This document shows positions 34,836-42,764 of a stretch of DNA of 64,000 nucleotides, piece by piece (the first letter of the stretch is position 1; every line of letters starts with the position of its first letter). Source of the DNA: Thermoproteota archaeon. GTDB taxonomy: Archaea > Thermoproteota > Nitrososphaeria_A > Caldarchaeales > Calditenuaceae. A model generated the notes under the pieces. It searched no databases, was not told where the DNA came from, and saw only the letters and a program-made list of their open reading frames with translations. The stretch spans positions 1-64,000 of the forward strand of contig JAUQPU010000002.1 of the NCBI GenBank assembly GCA_030550235.1, written 5' to 3'. The position numbers and the translations under genes are program-made.

Positions 34836-35099
34836 CTAGTACACTCTATCCCACTCCTTCACCGTGCACCTTCTCAGCCCGAGCTTCACGTATGGGTCTG
34901 ACTCCGCGATCGACCTTGCCTCTCCGGCATCCTTCGCCTCCAGTATGTAGAGCCCTCCGCTCCCATCTTTGAACCTCCCGGAAACAAGTAGTATTCCGCG
35001 AGACTTAAGCGAAGCCAAGTGGTTGAGATGCGACTGCCTCTGCTCCTGCGTAGGCTCCACGCCAGGGACGGTCTCAAGCATGACAACGAAGTACGGCAT
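34836..35099 (-). CDS. YciI family protein
   Basis: 87 residues. MPYFVVMLETVPG, then HLNHLASLKSRGILLVSGRFKDG and GGLYILEAKDAGEARSIAESDPYVK match the YCII domain, including the conserved His and the SDP turn. YciI folds like ferredoxin-like dimers and some members act as dehalogenase-like or other small enzymes. Function here is unknown. It stands alone between the BP74-like gene and the DUF411 gene. Confidence 0.85.
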   Translation of the reverse strand: MPYFVVMLETVPGVEPTQEQRQSHLNHLASLKSRGILLVSGRFKDGSGGLYILEAKDAGEARSIAESDPYVKLGLRRCTVKEWDRVY

Positions 35100-35165
35100 C
35101 TTCTCAGCCTCAAGGATGCATGGATGGGGCGAATTTAAACACTACCCGATAATCAGTGTCCTGGC

Positions 35166-35684
35166 CTAGAGCTCGAGGAATAGTGTTACCGAGTCACCGT
35201 CTTTCGCATAAATTCGTAGCGGGCCGGTCCTATGGTCTCCCATCCCAGGCGACCCCTCAGGCATCCCTGGCAGGGCTATGCCATCTATACTTGGCCGCTC
35301 TGCTAGAAGCTTATAGATAGCCTCCAACGGTACGTGGCCTTCAACAAAATAGCCATCCACGATTGATGTGTGGCAGCTGAAGAGCTTGCTGGGTATCCCA
35401 AGCCTCTGCTTTAATGCCAGCAGCTCCTGCTGGTCAATTATTTTCACCTCCACCTCGACGCTCCTGCTTCTCAGATACTTCTCGTATTCGCCACAGCAGC
35501 TACAGGTCGGAGCCTTGTACAGGGTAATTACCATTGGGTGGGTCGTGGGGTGGGTCATGATGGTTTTTCCCTCTGGTTGAGTGCTGTTTGTGTTTTGGCT
35601 TAGGATGGTGATCATTACTAGCAGTAGCGTTATTGAGGCGGCGATAGAGGCGTTAGTTAGTATTTGCCTTCTTCTTTTCCTCAT
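35166..35684 (-). CDS. DUF411 metal-binding protein, membrane-anchored
   Basis: 172 residues. A hydrophobic N-terminal anchor (about 12-30) precedes the DUF411 domain. CSCC (C61, C63, C64) is followed by a further Cys in LFSCHTSIVDGYFVEGHVP (C104) and IALPGMPEGSPGM. These Cys and Met residues fit Cu(I)/Ag(I) binding, and DUF411 proteins occur in copper and other metal resistance clusters. It is four nt behind the Met-rich membrane protein and probably cotranscribed with it and the protein before it. Confidence 0.85.
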   Translation of the reverse strand: MRKRRRQILTNASIAASITLLLVMITILSQNTNSTQPEGKTIMTHPTTHPMVITLYKAPTCSCCGEYEKYLRSRSVEVEVKIIDQQELLALKQRLGIPSKLFSCHTSIVDGYFVEGHVPLEAIYKLLAERPSIDGIALPGMPEGSPGMGDHRTGPLRIYAKDGDSVTLFLEL

Positions 35685-35687
35685 CTC

Positions 35688-36074
35688 TCAGCCCCTCACC
35701 GCCGGTTTCCAGCCTATCGTTAGAATACCACCGACTATCCCGAGTAATGATCCCACCACGAATCCCCCAAGACCTAAGAGGCTCACCAGTGAGAATATGA
35801 GTATTAGCGCTCCCCAGAGCTGGGAGAGCTGCGGATTGCTATAGACCGCTAGAGCACCTATGATGATGACCACTCCTGAAACTATGCCTATTATCGACGG
35901 AATCCACCAGACCCATCCCGCCCACCACATCATCATCGGCATCATCATACCCCGCCAACTCATCCAGCTGGGATAGTACATCCACGCGAGCAAGACCACA
36001 CCTCCCACCAGCACCAATACCCCAGCGGCCAGGGAGAGTATGAAGGCTGCCACAGGCTTCTCCTCCTGACTCAA
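35688..36074 (-). CDS. Met-rich small membrane protein
   Basis: 128 residues with four membrane segments. Between the first two is a loop with WRGMMMPMMMWW (six Met within eleven residues), suited to Cu(I) or Ag(I) coordination. The rest is plain hydrophobic helix (GVVIIIGALAV, LLGLGGFVVG). The family is not recognised with certainty. It overlaps the upstream PepSY-like gene by 4 nt and precedes DUF411, pointing to a copper-handling role. Confidence 0.65.
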   Translation of the reverse strand: MSQEEKPVAAFILSLAAGVLVLVGGVVLLAWMYYPSWMSWRGMMMPMMMWWAGWVWWIPSIIGIVSGVVIIIGALAVYSNPQLSQLWGALILIFSLVSLLGLGGFVVGSLLGIVGGILTIGWKPAVRG

Positions 36075-36787
36075 TGCTCATCACCTCCGAGTTCCAGTTC
36101 CCTGATAAATCCCCCATGCCATGAGTGATACCATAAATCCCCAGTGTAGCCGTTTACGCTTAGCATCCCATGCACCTCTCCGTTAAGCTTGTAGTCCATG
36201 GTGTAGTAGCCGTAAAACGTTGTAGGCTCTAAGACCTCCACAGCCCCGCTATATCTTCGGGATAGGTAGTCTTTCGCTAGCCTCTTAGCCTCATCTGGAC
36301 CAATAGGCATGTCAGCTGAAGGCTCTACACTACGCCCCATCATTGAGTAATGCATCCCATACTTCCTGTTCCACATCATGTTCGGCCCTGGCTCAGGAGA
36401 AACAACACCCGCATAGGGGTCGACGAGCAGTTCAAAAGCGCCAACACCAGAATCACTCTCAATAACGATGGCGTAGAAGTTGTTCTCAAACTCCATTATC
36501 TCATGTATTCTAAATCCTAGGCCGAATCTAGTGGAGACATAGTCCTCGACCAGCTCGAGCGCCCGCTCTATACTTATCCTAGCCCCTCCTGCATATTGTG
36601 TGGGCCCCCACATACACGGGCATCCACCCATCATCCAACCACCCATGCCGTAACTAGGAGGCTCCACATTCTGCGGATACGTTGTTATTGGCCCACTTCT
36701 CCAGAAATCATATACGGCTAGGGCGCTAACTATAGCCCCTGCGATAACGACAACTAAAGCTACGGTGATTAAAACCGGCCTTACCAT
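36071..36787 (-). CDS. PepSY-like, Met-rich extracytoplasmic protein
   Basis: 238 residues. A single N-terminal membrane anchor (about 6-27) is followed by MGGWMMGGCPCMWGPTQY, rich in Met and Cys. Two PepSY-like repeats come next (about 68-130 and 165-230: RISIERALELVEDYVS..., GPDEAKRLAKDYLSRRY...). Between them NMMWNRKYGMHYSMMGR is Met/His-rich. These stretches could bind copper outside the cell. It is the first gene of a three-gene run with a TATA-like element (CAATATATG, 36807-36815) 20-28 nt upstream of ATG 36787. Confidence 0.65.
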   Translation of the reverse strand: MVRPVLITVALVVVIAGAIVSALAVYDFWRSGPITTYPQNVEPPSYGMGGWMMGGCPCMWGPTQYAGGARISIERALELVEDYVSTRFGLGFRIHEIMEFENNFYAIVIESDSGVGAFELLVDPYAGVVSPEPGPNMMWNRKYGMHYSMMGRSVEPSADMPIGPDEAKRLAKDYLSRRYSGAVEVLEPTTFYGYYTMDYKLNGEVHGMLSVNGYTGDLWYHSWHGGFIRELELGGDEH

Positions 36788-36805
36788 GAACAGACACCTA
36801 CCACA

Positions 36806-36909
36806 TCATATATTGGTAGGAGTGGGAAATAGGGGTATCTTGAAACGGTCTTGAAACGGTGAAACCCTTAATAAGTGATTGGGGGTGTCGGCATGGAATG
36901 CTTAAATAG
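36806..36909. promoter_or_regulatory. Divergent promoter region with tandem 11-bp repeat
   Basis: Between the Met-rich cluster and the membrane-bound regulator the sequence CTTGAAACGGT occurs twice head to tail (36839-36849 and 36850-36860), followed by a partial third copy GAAAC. A minus-strand TATA lies at 36807-36815 and a plus-strand TATA-like CTTAAATAG at 36901-36909. The repeats thus sit between two back-to-back promoters, where a regulator would control both. Confidence 0.5.
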
Positions 36910-36932
36910 GGTGTTGCGAGAGTTAAGCTGTA

Positions 36933-37421
36933 TTGGATTTTAGCCACCACGGCAGAGTTTTAGCCCTTACTATGGCCACCCTTGGCGTATTCCTACTCAT
37001 CATCACACTCACCAGTCTCTGGCAGCATAACAATATCATGAGCGAGGTTATGGAGGGCATAACCGGCATGCCGACGCATGAGTCGATGATGTTCTGGATT
37101 AGCGCCCCGGCGATCGCGGCGTCTCTCATGCTTATCATAGCCGCCATCACAATCTTTCTAGTGCAGCGGAACAGGAGGAATATCAATGTGGTGGGGCTGA
37201 ATGATAAAGAGAGCATGGTTGTTGAATATCTGATAGAGCGCGGAGGAGTAGCGGAGCAGAGGGAGATAGCCAAGGGGCTTGGACTCACGCGTCTCCAAAC
37301 TTACAGGATAGTCTCATCGCTGAAAAACAGAAACATTGTAGATGTGGAGCGCTATGGCAGAACAAATAAGGTAAGGCTTAAAGCCGACAAGATAAACCAG
37401 CTAGGTGAACACTCCTCTTAA
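36933..37421 (+). CDS. Membrane-anchored winged-helix regulator
   Basis: 162 residues starting at TTG 36933. Two membrane segments (about 9-30 and 50-74) flank a short outer loop rich in Met and His (SEVMEGITGMPTHESMMFW). The cytoplasmic part is a winged helix: ESMVVEYLIERGGVAEQREIAK and LTRLQTYRIVSSLKNRNIVD. The loop's Met/His suggests it could sense a metal outside and act on DNA inside, probably at the tandem repeat upstream. It is divergent from the Met-rich cluster and ends 6 nt before the convergent aminotransferase stop. Confidence 0.7.
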   Translation: MDFSHHGRVLALTMATLGVFLLIITLTSLWQHNNIMSEVMEGITGMPTHESMMFWISAPAIAASLMLIIAAITIFLVQRNRRNINVVGLNDKESMVVEYLIERGGVAEQREIAKGLGLTRLQTYRIVSSLKNRNIVDVERYGRTNKVRLKADKINQLGEHSS

Positions 37422-37426
37422 TTAAA

Positions 37427-38632
37427 TCATTTAGACTTAGCCCGATCAACGAAGGAGGCTATCCTCTCAGCTGCCTCAACGAGCTTCTCGGAGCTCGCTG
37501 AGAGAGTAACCCTGAAGTGCCCCTCGCCACCCTTCCCAAACGCCTTCCCCGGTATAGCAACCACCCCCTCTTCTTTTGCGAGGCGGTTGCAGAAGGTTTC
37601 CGAATCTAGGGGAAGGGGTATGCGGGGGAACAGGTAAATCCCACCCTTAGGAAGGTGTGCAGGAACCCCACGGGAGTTTAACTCCTTGTGCAGGACGTCT
37701 CGCCGTCTCCAGCATTCTAATACTCTTTCATCTATCATTTTCTGCACCTCGCTGGATTTGAGGGCGTAGAGGGCGACATACTGGGCGACGCTCGGCGGGC
37801 AAGCGTTGATATATGCCTGAAGCCTGATGATGCTGGGTCTCAGATGCTCTGGCACTATCATATAGCCCAGCCTCCACCCGGTCATCGCTAGGGTCTTTGA
37901 GAAGCTGTTAACTATAATTATCCTATCATAGTCTCTCAAATACTTCGCCGCGCTGACATAGTCAACACCGTAGACAAACCTCTCATAAACCTCGTCAGAT
38001 ATCAGATAGGCGCCATTCGCTCTACACTGTTCTACTACCCTTGAGAAGTTACTCTCATCAATAATGGTACCTGTAGGGTTTGTAGGGCTGTTAATTATAA
38101 CTGCCTTCGCCCCCTGTCTAAGCACGGCCTCTACTCCGTCTATATCAATCTGGAAGTCGCTCTCCGGAAGGGGCTCTACCTCAACCACTCTGCCTCTTAA
38201 AATCTTCGTAAGAGAGATGAAGGATGGAAAAGAGGGTGTAGGGATAACAACCCCATCCTCAGGATGGATTATAGAGGCTAGGCTCATGAAAAGCGCGTTT
38301 GAGGCTCCAGGTGTCACAATCACACTATCAGGATTTACGCTGACACCCCACCTCCTGCTGTAATATTCTGCTATGGCCTCTCTCAACTCAGGCACTCCGG
38401 CTGTCTGGGTATATTTGTTCAGCCCCCGTCTAATTACGCGCTCAGCCTCGGCCTTAAGTGGCTCAAACAGGTCAAAGTCAGGCTCACCAATCCCCAAGTC
38501 TATCAAATTCCGCGGATCATCGATATTCTCAAAATATTTTATAACCCAGGAATCATCCTCGCTAAGCTCCATCTCCTCGGCAAACCCCCAGATTTTACCC
38601 CAATACCTCCCTTTTACCCTTCCTACACCCAC
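37427..38632 (-). CDS. Class I/II pyridoxal-phosphate aminotransferase
   Basis: 401 residues. The catalytic PLP-Lys is in NSFSKTLAMTGWRLGY (about residue 244), with the N-P-T-N-P-T-G loop and ISDEVYERFVYG before it. The N terminus carries IDLGIGEPDFD, and GHFRVTLS near the end binds the carboxylate. The family covers aspartate, aromatic and other aminotransferases in the cytoplasm, and specificity cannot be read here. An aspartate or alanine donor would connect with the asparagine and glutamate-synthase-like genes further on. Confidence 0.9.
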   Translation of the reverse strand: MGVGRVKGRYWGKIWGFAEEMELSEDDSWVIKYFENIDDPRNLIDLGIGEPDFDLFEPLKAEAERVIRRGLNKYTQTAGVPELREAIAEYYSRRWGVSVNPDSVIVTPGASNALFMSLASIIHPEDGVVIPTPSFPSFISLTKILRGRVVEVEPLPESDFQIDIDGVEAVLRQGAKAVIINSPTNPTGTIIDESNFSRVVEQCRANGAYLISDEVYERFVYGVDYVSAAKYLRDYDRIIIVNSFSKTLAMTGWRLGYMIVPEHLRPSIIRLQAYINACPPSVAQYVALYALKSSEVQKMIDERVLECWRRRDVLHKELNSRGVPAHLPKGGIYLFPRIPLPLDSETFCNRLAKEEGVVAIPGKAFGKGGEGHFRVTLSASSEKLVEAAERIASFVDRAKSK

Positions 38633-38692
38633 CCACCTAAAACACTGATGACTTATTAGCAGGGCAGTCTATTGTGGCTAGTGGCGTAAGTC

Positions 38693-39535
38693 TTGAGGAT
38701 TGCTGCGATCCAATTAGCGCTGAGGGAGGAGCCGGAGGAAGTAATTAAGGATGTTGAGGGTTTGCTCAATATTGTTAATAAACGCGAGCCAGACATAGCT
38801 TTGCTGCCGGAGGCTTGGATTAGCCGAGACCCGCTCAATAACCTCGATAGGGCTGTTGTTGGGAGCGAAGTGGCGTTGGAGAGGCTTCGGAGACTGGCAG
38901 TAGAGCATGGGGTCGTAATACTTGGCGGGGGCCTATATATCCCCCGGGAAGGTAAGGTCAGCGTCTCATGCCCAGTGATAGATACTAGTGGGGAGATTGT
39001 TGGCTCGCAGGAGAAAGTGCATCTTTTCAGAGGCGAGAACAAAGTTCTACAGAAGGGAGAGTCTCTCAAAACCTTCACTGTTAAAGGTGTGGAGATAGGA
39101 GTGTTGATCTGCCACGACATAGTCTATCCCGAAGCGGCTAGGACGCTCGTCCTAGCCGGCGCCCAGATACTCTTCAACCCAGCGAGGATAGTTTCTCATG
39201 GAAGAGAAGCATGGCAGCTATACCTTAAAGTTAGGAGCCTCGAGAACCGGATACCAATATACGCGGCAAACATCTGGTCGCCGCCAAAGTATACGGGCGG
39301 AACATGCGCTGTGAAACCAGTCAAATACCTAGACGAGGTATATCTCCCAGAGTTGATAGAGGCCCGGCAAGGATTATCTGCTATTGTTGACGAGGTGGAT
39401 ATAGAGGCGTTAAGCGGCGCGAGGCGTGAGAGACTGGTTGGAAGGATGCCGCACACCTATCTCGACTCACAAAGTGGAGAGGTGGCTGGTGACCTATCTT
39501 GGGTGAGGAAGGAGAGAGGCTATACAGGAAACTAA
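38693..39535 (+). CDS. Carbon-nitrogen hydrolase (nitrilase superfamily)
   Basis: 280 residues starting at TTG 38693. The catalytic triad is E40 (LLPEAWI), K108 (SQEKVHLF) and C140 (GVLICHDIVYPE). Such enzymes cleave amides, carbamoyl-amino acids or nitriles, and the substrate is not predictable. It is divergent from the aminotransferase with 60 nt between starts and overlaps the RIO1 gene by 37 nt, so it may be cotranscribed with that translation cluster. Confidence 0.9.
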   Translation: MRIAAIQLALREEPEEVIKDVEGLLNIVNKREPDIALLPEAWISRDPLNNLDRAVVGSEVALERLRRLAVEHGVVILGGGLYIPREGKVSVSCPVIDTSGEIVGSQEKVHLFRGENKVLQKGESLKTFTVKGVEIGVLICHDIVYPEAARTLVLAGAQILFNPARIVSHGREAWQLYLKVRSLENRIPIYAANIWSPPKYTGGTCAVKPVKYLDEVYLPELIEARQGLSAIVDEVDIEALSGARRERLVGRMPHTYLDSQSGEVAGDLSWVRKERGYTGN

Positions 39536-40329
39536 GCCGGGCCGAGGCTCTGGCCGACATAAAGAATAGAATGCTCGAGAAGGACCGCTCACTAGATGCC
39601 TCTGCGTTCGAGGAGGTATTCGATAAGGCCACCCTCCAGTCCGTATACGAGCTGATGCGGCGGGGAATCTTCGAGGACTTTTATGGAGTTGTCAGCGCAG
39701 GCAAAGAGTCCAGAATCTACTATGCGAGGAATAAGAATGGCGAGGAACTAGCTGTCAAGATATACCTAGTTAACAACACGGAGTTCAGGAAGACGCGTAT
39801 GCTGTATGTGGCCGGAGACCATAACTTTGAGAGGCCCGGGATGAGTTTGAGGAAATTCATAGACGCTTGGGCGAGAAGGGAATTTAGGAACTTGAAGACT
39901 GCTTTCGACTCCGGCGTCCCGGTCCCAAAGCCCTATACAGTTCATCGAAACATTCTCGTCATGTCTTTTCTCGGCTCGGACGGTCTGCGATACCCTCTGC
40001 TCCGAGAGACAAGATACAGTAGGGAGGAGTACTTGGTTACCTATGGAAAAGTTATCGATTGCGTCGCAAGGCTATACCGGGGTGCCGGAATCGTCCACAG
40101 CGACCTGAGCGAGTTCAACATAATGGCTCCCAACCCTGAGATAGTCTACTTCATAGACCTATCCCAGGCCGTCTCACTCACGAACAGGTATGCACAAATT
40201 TTCTTGATGAGGGATTTGAGAAACGTTAACCGCTTCTTCTCCTCAGTCGGAATCGATGTTCAGGATGAGGAATCCATATTTAGGGAGCTGACAGGGGGAG
40301 AACCGCCACCGGAGCTTACACCTATATAG
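39499..40329 (+). CDS. rio1: RIO1 family atypical serine protein kinase
   Basis: 276 residues starting at TTG 39499. The kinase has GKESRIYYAR (nucleotide loop), AVKIYLVNN (Lys), HSDLSEFNI (catalytic Asp and Asn) and FIDLSQAV (metal Asp). RIO1 acts in late maturation of the small ribosomal subunit. The gene lies 26 nt before S8e, which fits a ribosome assembly role. It overlaps the nitrilase by 37 nt. Confidence 0.95.
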   Translation: MGEEGERLYRKLSRAEALADIKNRMLEKDRSLDASAFEEVFDKATLQSVYELMRRGIFEDFYGVVSAGKESRIYYARNKNGEELAVKIYLVNNTEFRKTRMLYVAGDHNFERPGMSLRKFIDAWARREFRNLKTAFDSGVPVPKPYTVHRNILVMSFLGSDGLRYPLLRETRYSREEYLVTYGKVIDCVARLYRGAGIVHSDLSEFNIMAPNPEIVYFIDLSQAVSLTNRYAQIFLMRDLRNVNRFFSSVGIDVQDEESIFRELTGGEPPPELTPI

Positions 40330-40355
40330 CTGTGCAATAACCTATCCTCAGTAGC

Positions 40356-40760
40356 ATGACCAAGTGGCACACAGACATTCACAAGCGTAAGAAGAGCGGT
40401 GGAAAAAAGGGGGCTCACAGGAAGAAAAGAAGGCATGAACGAGGCAGGGACATGATATACTGCGTATTGGGTGAGCCTGAGCGAGTAACTATCAGGATAC
40501 GTGGGGGGGCATCGAAACAAATCCTCAAATCAGATAGGTTCGCCAACGTCTACGACCCCTCCAATAGAAGAGTTATCCGGACGGAAATATTGGGAGTAAG
40601 ATCTAACCCAGCGAACAGTGACTTTGAGAGGAGGGGGGTGCTTACAAGGGGGGCAATAATTGAGACCAAGCTGGGCGACGCCCGCGTCACTTCAAGGCCC
40701 GGGTCGGACGGCGTTATAAACGCCGTGCTGATCAGTGCCGCAGCATCCAGCCCAGTATGA
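40356..40760 (+). CDS. rps8e: 30S ribosomal protein S8e
   Basis: 134 residues. The basic N terminus KWHTDIHKRKKSGGKKGAHRKKR is followed by GEPERVTIRIRGG, matching archaeal S8e. It binds the small-subunit rRNA. The stop overlaps the SRP19 start by 4 nt (ATGA), so the pair is translationally coupled. Confidence 0.97.
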   Translation: MTKWHTDIHKRKKSGGKKGAHRKKRRHERGRDMIYCVLGEPERVTIRIRGGASKQILKSDRFANVYDPSNRRVIRTEILGVRSNPANSDFERRGVLTRGAIIETKLGDARVTSRPGSDGVINAVLISAAASSPV

Positions 40761-41041
40761 TCCGACGAGAGGGCTATATCATCTGGACAACATATTTTGA
40801 ATCAGGCTTAAGCAGGGCTGAGGGTAGGCGGGTCCCATTAAAGCTCGCGGTCAAAAACCCCTCCCAAGAGATGCTGCTCAAATCCCTTCAAAAACTGGGA
40901 TGGCAATATGAGCTCCTAGCTAAAAGCCATCCAAGAGCATGGTGGAAAAAGAATTCCTCAATCCTTATCAAGCCGCCTAAAGATGTTAAGAAGTCTCAAG
41001 CCCTAAAGCTGATTGCACAGAACCTATGGGATAGGCGTTGA
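40757..41041 (+). CDS. srp19: Signal recognition particle 19 kDa protein
   Basis: 94 residues. IIWTTYFESGLSRAEGRRVPL, KLAVKNPSQEMLLKSLQKLGW and WWKKNSSILIKPP match SRP19, which binds SRP RNA and prepares it for SRP54. It overlaps S8e and Gar1 by 4 nt on each side in a dense translation/RNA-processing operon. Confidence 0.95.
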   Translation: MIRREGYIIWTTYFESGLSRAEGRRVPLKLAVKNPSQEMLLKSLQKLGWQYELLAKSHPRAWWKKNSSILIKPPKDVKKSQALKLIAQNLWDRR

Positions 41042-41307
41042 CTCCAACGGAACTAGTACCACTAGGCGAGGTCTTCAGAATACTCCAACGATTAGCCGTT
41101 CTGAAAGGAGGTACTTTGCCGGAGCTGAGTGAGACTGTCTATACAGGTGACGGTAGAGCTATAGGCTATGTTTCAGATATCTTCGGCAAGATAGATAGCT
41201 TCTATATTGTTGTCCGGTTAACAAGCGATGACGTGGAAGTCAAGCTAGGAGAGAGGCTCTATCTTAAGGGAAAAACAGGCCTACCTTCGAATCTAGTCAC
41301 AAGCTAG
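41038..41307 (+). CDS. gar1: H/ACA RNA-protein complex component Gar1
   Basis: 89 residues starting at TTG 41038. LVPLGEVFRILQRLAVLKG, VYTGDGRAIGYVSDIFGKIDSFYIVVRL and GERLYLKGKTG match Gar1/Naf1, a small beta-barrel that binds Cbf5 in RNA-guided pseudouridylation. Overlaps SRP19 by 4 nt and the convergent CoxG gene by 4 nt. Confidence 0.93.
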   Translation: MTPTELVPLGEVFRILQRLAVLKGGTLPELSETVYTGDGRAIGYVSDIFGKIDSFYIVVRLTSDDVEVKLGERLYLKGKTGLPSNLVTS

Positions 41308-41750
41308 GCGGCGGATGTTATCTTTCTAAGATTGTTGACCAGCTCCTGCACCTTAGACTTCGCGACATCTTGAATGATTCTCGCTCCAATACTAGCCGCA
41401 GCCCCGCCCACAGTCACGTCTGAGACCCACTTGACCTCAGACGCTCTTTCTCCCTTGCTATTAATATCCAAGTCTATTTTCAGATCGACAGTCGACTGCA
41501 TACCAGACCCCTTCCCAACAAGCGTTACATGGCTCGGTTCTCTCAAATCAACATACGTGAAATCCATCTTTACCGTTCCGCTCAAGATGCCAAGCTTCAT
41601 CTTAAACTCAGCATTGAAGTTCTTGTCAGACTTGACTTCAAGTTTTTTCAGGTCGGGTATTGCCTTACTAATCTGACGTGGATTAGTAACAAGTTGCCAA
41701 ATTTTCTGTGGGGGGGCAGGGACCTCAAAGGACCCCTCAAGCCTCATCAA
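41304..41750 (-). CDS. coxG: CoxG family (SRPBCC) CO-dehydrogenase accessory protein
   Basis: 148 residues. MRLEGSFEVPAPPQKIWQLVTNP and AIPDLKKLEVKSDKNFNAEFKMK match the CoxG/SRPBCC family, with VKWVSDVTVGGAAASIGARIIQDVA near the end. CoxG proteins are linked to maturation or membrane anchoring of molybdenum CO dehydrogenases. The start is TTG 41750 or ATG 41747. A minus-strand TATA-like GATTTATTTAGG (about 41770-41781) fits the latter as leaderless. It is divergent from coxD. Confidence 0.88.
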   Translation of the reverse strand: MMRLEGSFEVPAPPQKIWQLVTNPRQISKAIPDLKKLEVKSDKNFNAEFKMKLGILSGTVKMDFTYVDLREPSHVTLVGKGSGMQSTVDLKIDLDINSKGERASEVKWVSDVTVGGAAASIGARIIQDVAKSKVQELVNNLRKITSAA

Positions 41751-41856
41751 TTCTTATCTGTTTTCAACCCCTAAATAAATCTACCGAGAATATAGGGTGA
41801 GGGCAAAGTTTTATTAATTCAATTAACATAACTGCTTTGGATGGTGTACCAATAGG
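41751..41856. promoter_or_regulatory. Divergent coxG-coxD promoter region
   Basis: A minus-strand TATA-like element (41770-41781) lies 25-33 nt before ATG 41747 of coxG. A plus-strand TTTATTAAT (41810-41818) lies 39-47 nt before TTG 41857 of coxD. The AT-rich middle has no clear operator repeat. Confidence 0.45.
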
Positions 41857-42762
41857 TTGTCGAAGTCGGAGATACTTGAAAAATTGACTATAGATGCCTT
41901 GATTGAAAGGCTTGAAGAGCATCTTTATGTTGCTGATAGAAGCCTCGCGACAGCCCTCTACCTAGCTATTAAGATGAATAAACCCCTCCTAATCGAGGGT
42001 GAGCCTGGGTGTGGGAAGACAGAGATTGCGAAGGTCCTTGCAGAGGTCCTTCAGACCGATTTAATCAGGCTTCAATGCTATGAGGGGCTTGACGCCTCTG
42101 ACGCGATATATGAATGGAACTATCCAAAACAACTCCTCTACATCAGGCTGCTGGAAAATAAAGGTGACTTGCGGGATGTTGAGGCAGAGATCTTCAGTGA
42201 GAAGTTTCTTCTTAAACGTCCTCTCCTCGCGGCTGTGCTGCATGAGGGTGAGATTCCCCCGGTTCTCTTGATAGATGAGATTGATAGGGCTGATGAGGAG
42301 TTTGAGGGGTTCCTATTAGAGTTTCTCGCCGAGTTTCAGGTGACAATCCCCGAGATTGGTACAATTAAGTGTAGAAAGCAGCCGATAGTTGTTCTTACGT
42401 CAAATAGGACGCGGGAGATAGGTGATGGCTTGAAGAGGCGTTGCCTCTATTATTACCAGTCTTATCCAAGTAGGGAGAAGGAGTTGAAGATATTGAAACT
42501 CAAGGTAAAGGGGTTGGATGACTCTGTCATGGCTAAGATAGTGGATTTTGTTAATGTGGTGAGACAGAGGCCCGAAGTGTCCAAAAAACCAGGAATCTCA
42601 GAATCACTTGACTGGGCAAATGCGTTAGCTAGGCTATCTGCAAAAGACCTAAATAGAGAAACCGTATTGGCTACCCTCTCCTGCATAGTTAAGACTCAGG
42701 AAGACTTAATGAGAATAGACGTAGACTCTATCCTCTCAATAATAGGGGGGAAAAGCAGCTAG
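41857..42762 (+). CDS. coxD: MoxR-type AAA+ ATPase, CoxD family
   Basis: 301 residues starting at TTG 41857. Walker A is GEPGCGKT (48-55), Walker B LLIDEIDRADEEFEGFLLEFLAEFQV, and sensor 1 VLTSNRTREIGDGLKRRC, typical of CoxD/MoxR. CoxD is a chaperone needed to insert sulfur and copper into the CO dehydrogenase active site. It is 2 nt before coxE. The structural genes are not in this window. Confidence 0.93.
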   Translation: MSKSEILEKLTIDALIERLEEHLYVADRSLATALYLAIKMNKPLLIEGEPGCGKTEIAKVLAEVLQTDLIRLQCYEGLDASDAIYEWNYPKQLLYIRLLENKGDLRDVEAEIFSEKFLLKRPLLAAVLHEGEIPPVLLIDEIDRADEEFEGFLLEFLAEFQVTIPEIGTIKCRKQPIVVLTSNRTREIGDGLKRRCLYYYQSYPSREKELKILKLKVKGLDDSVMAKIVDFVNVVRQRPEVSKKPGISESLDWANALARLSAKDLNRETVLATLSCIVKTQEDLMRIDVDSILSIIGGKSS

Positions 42763-42764
42763 GG

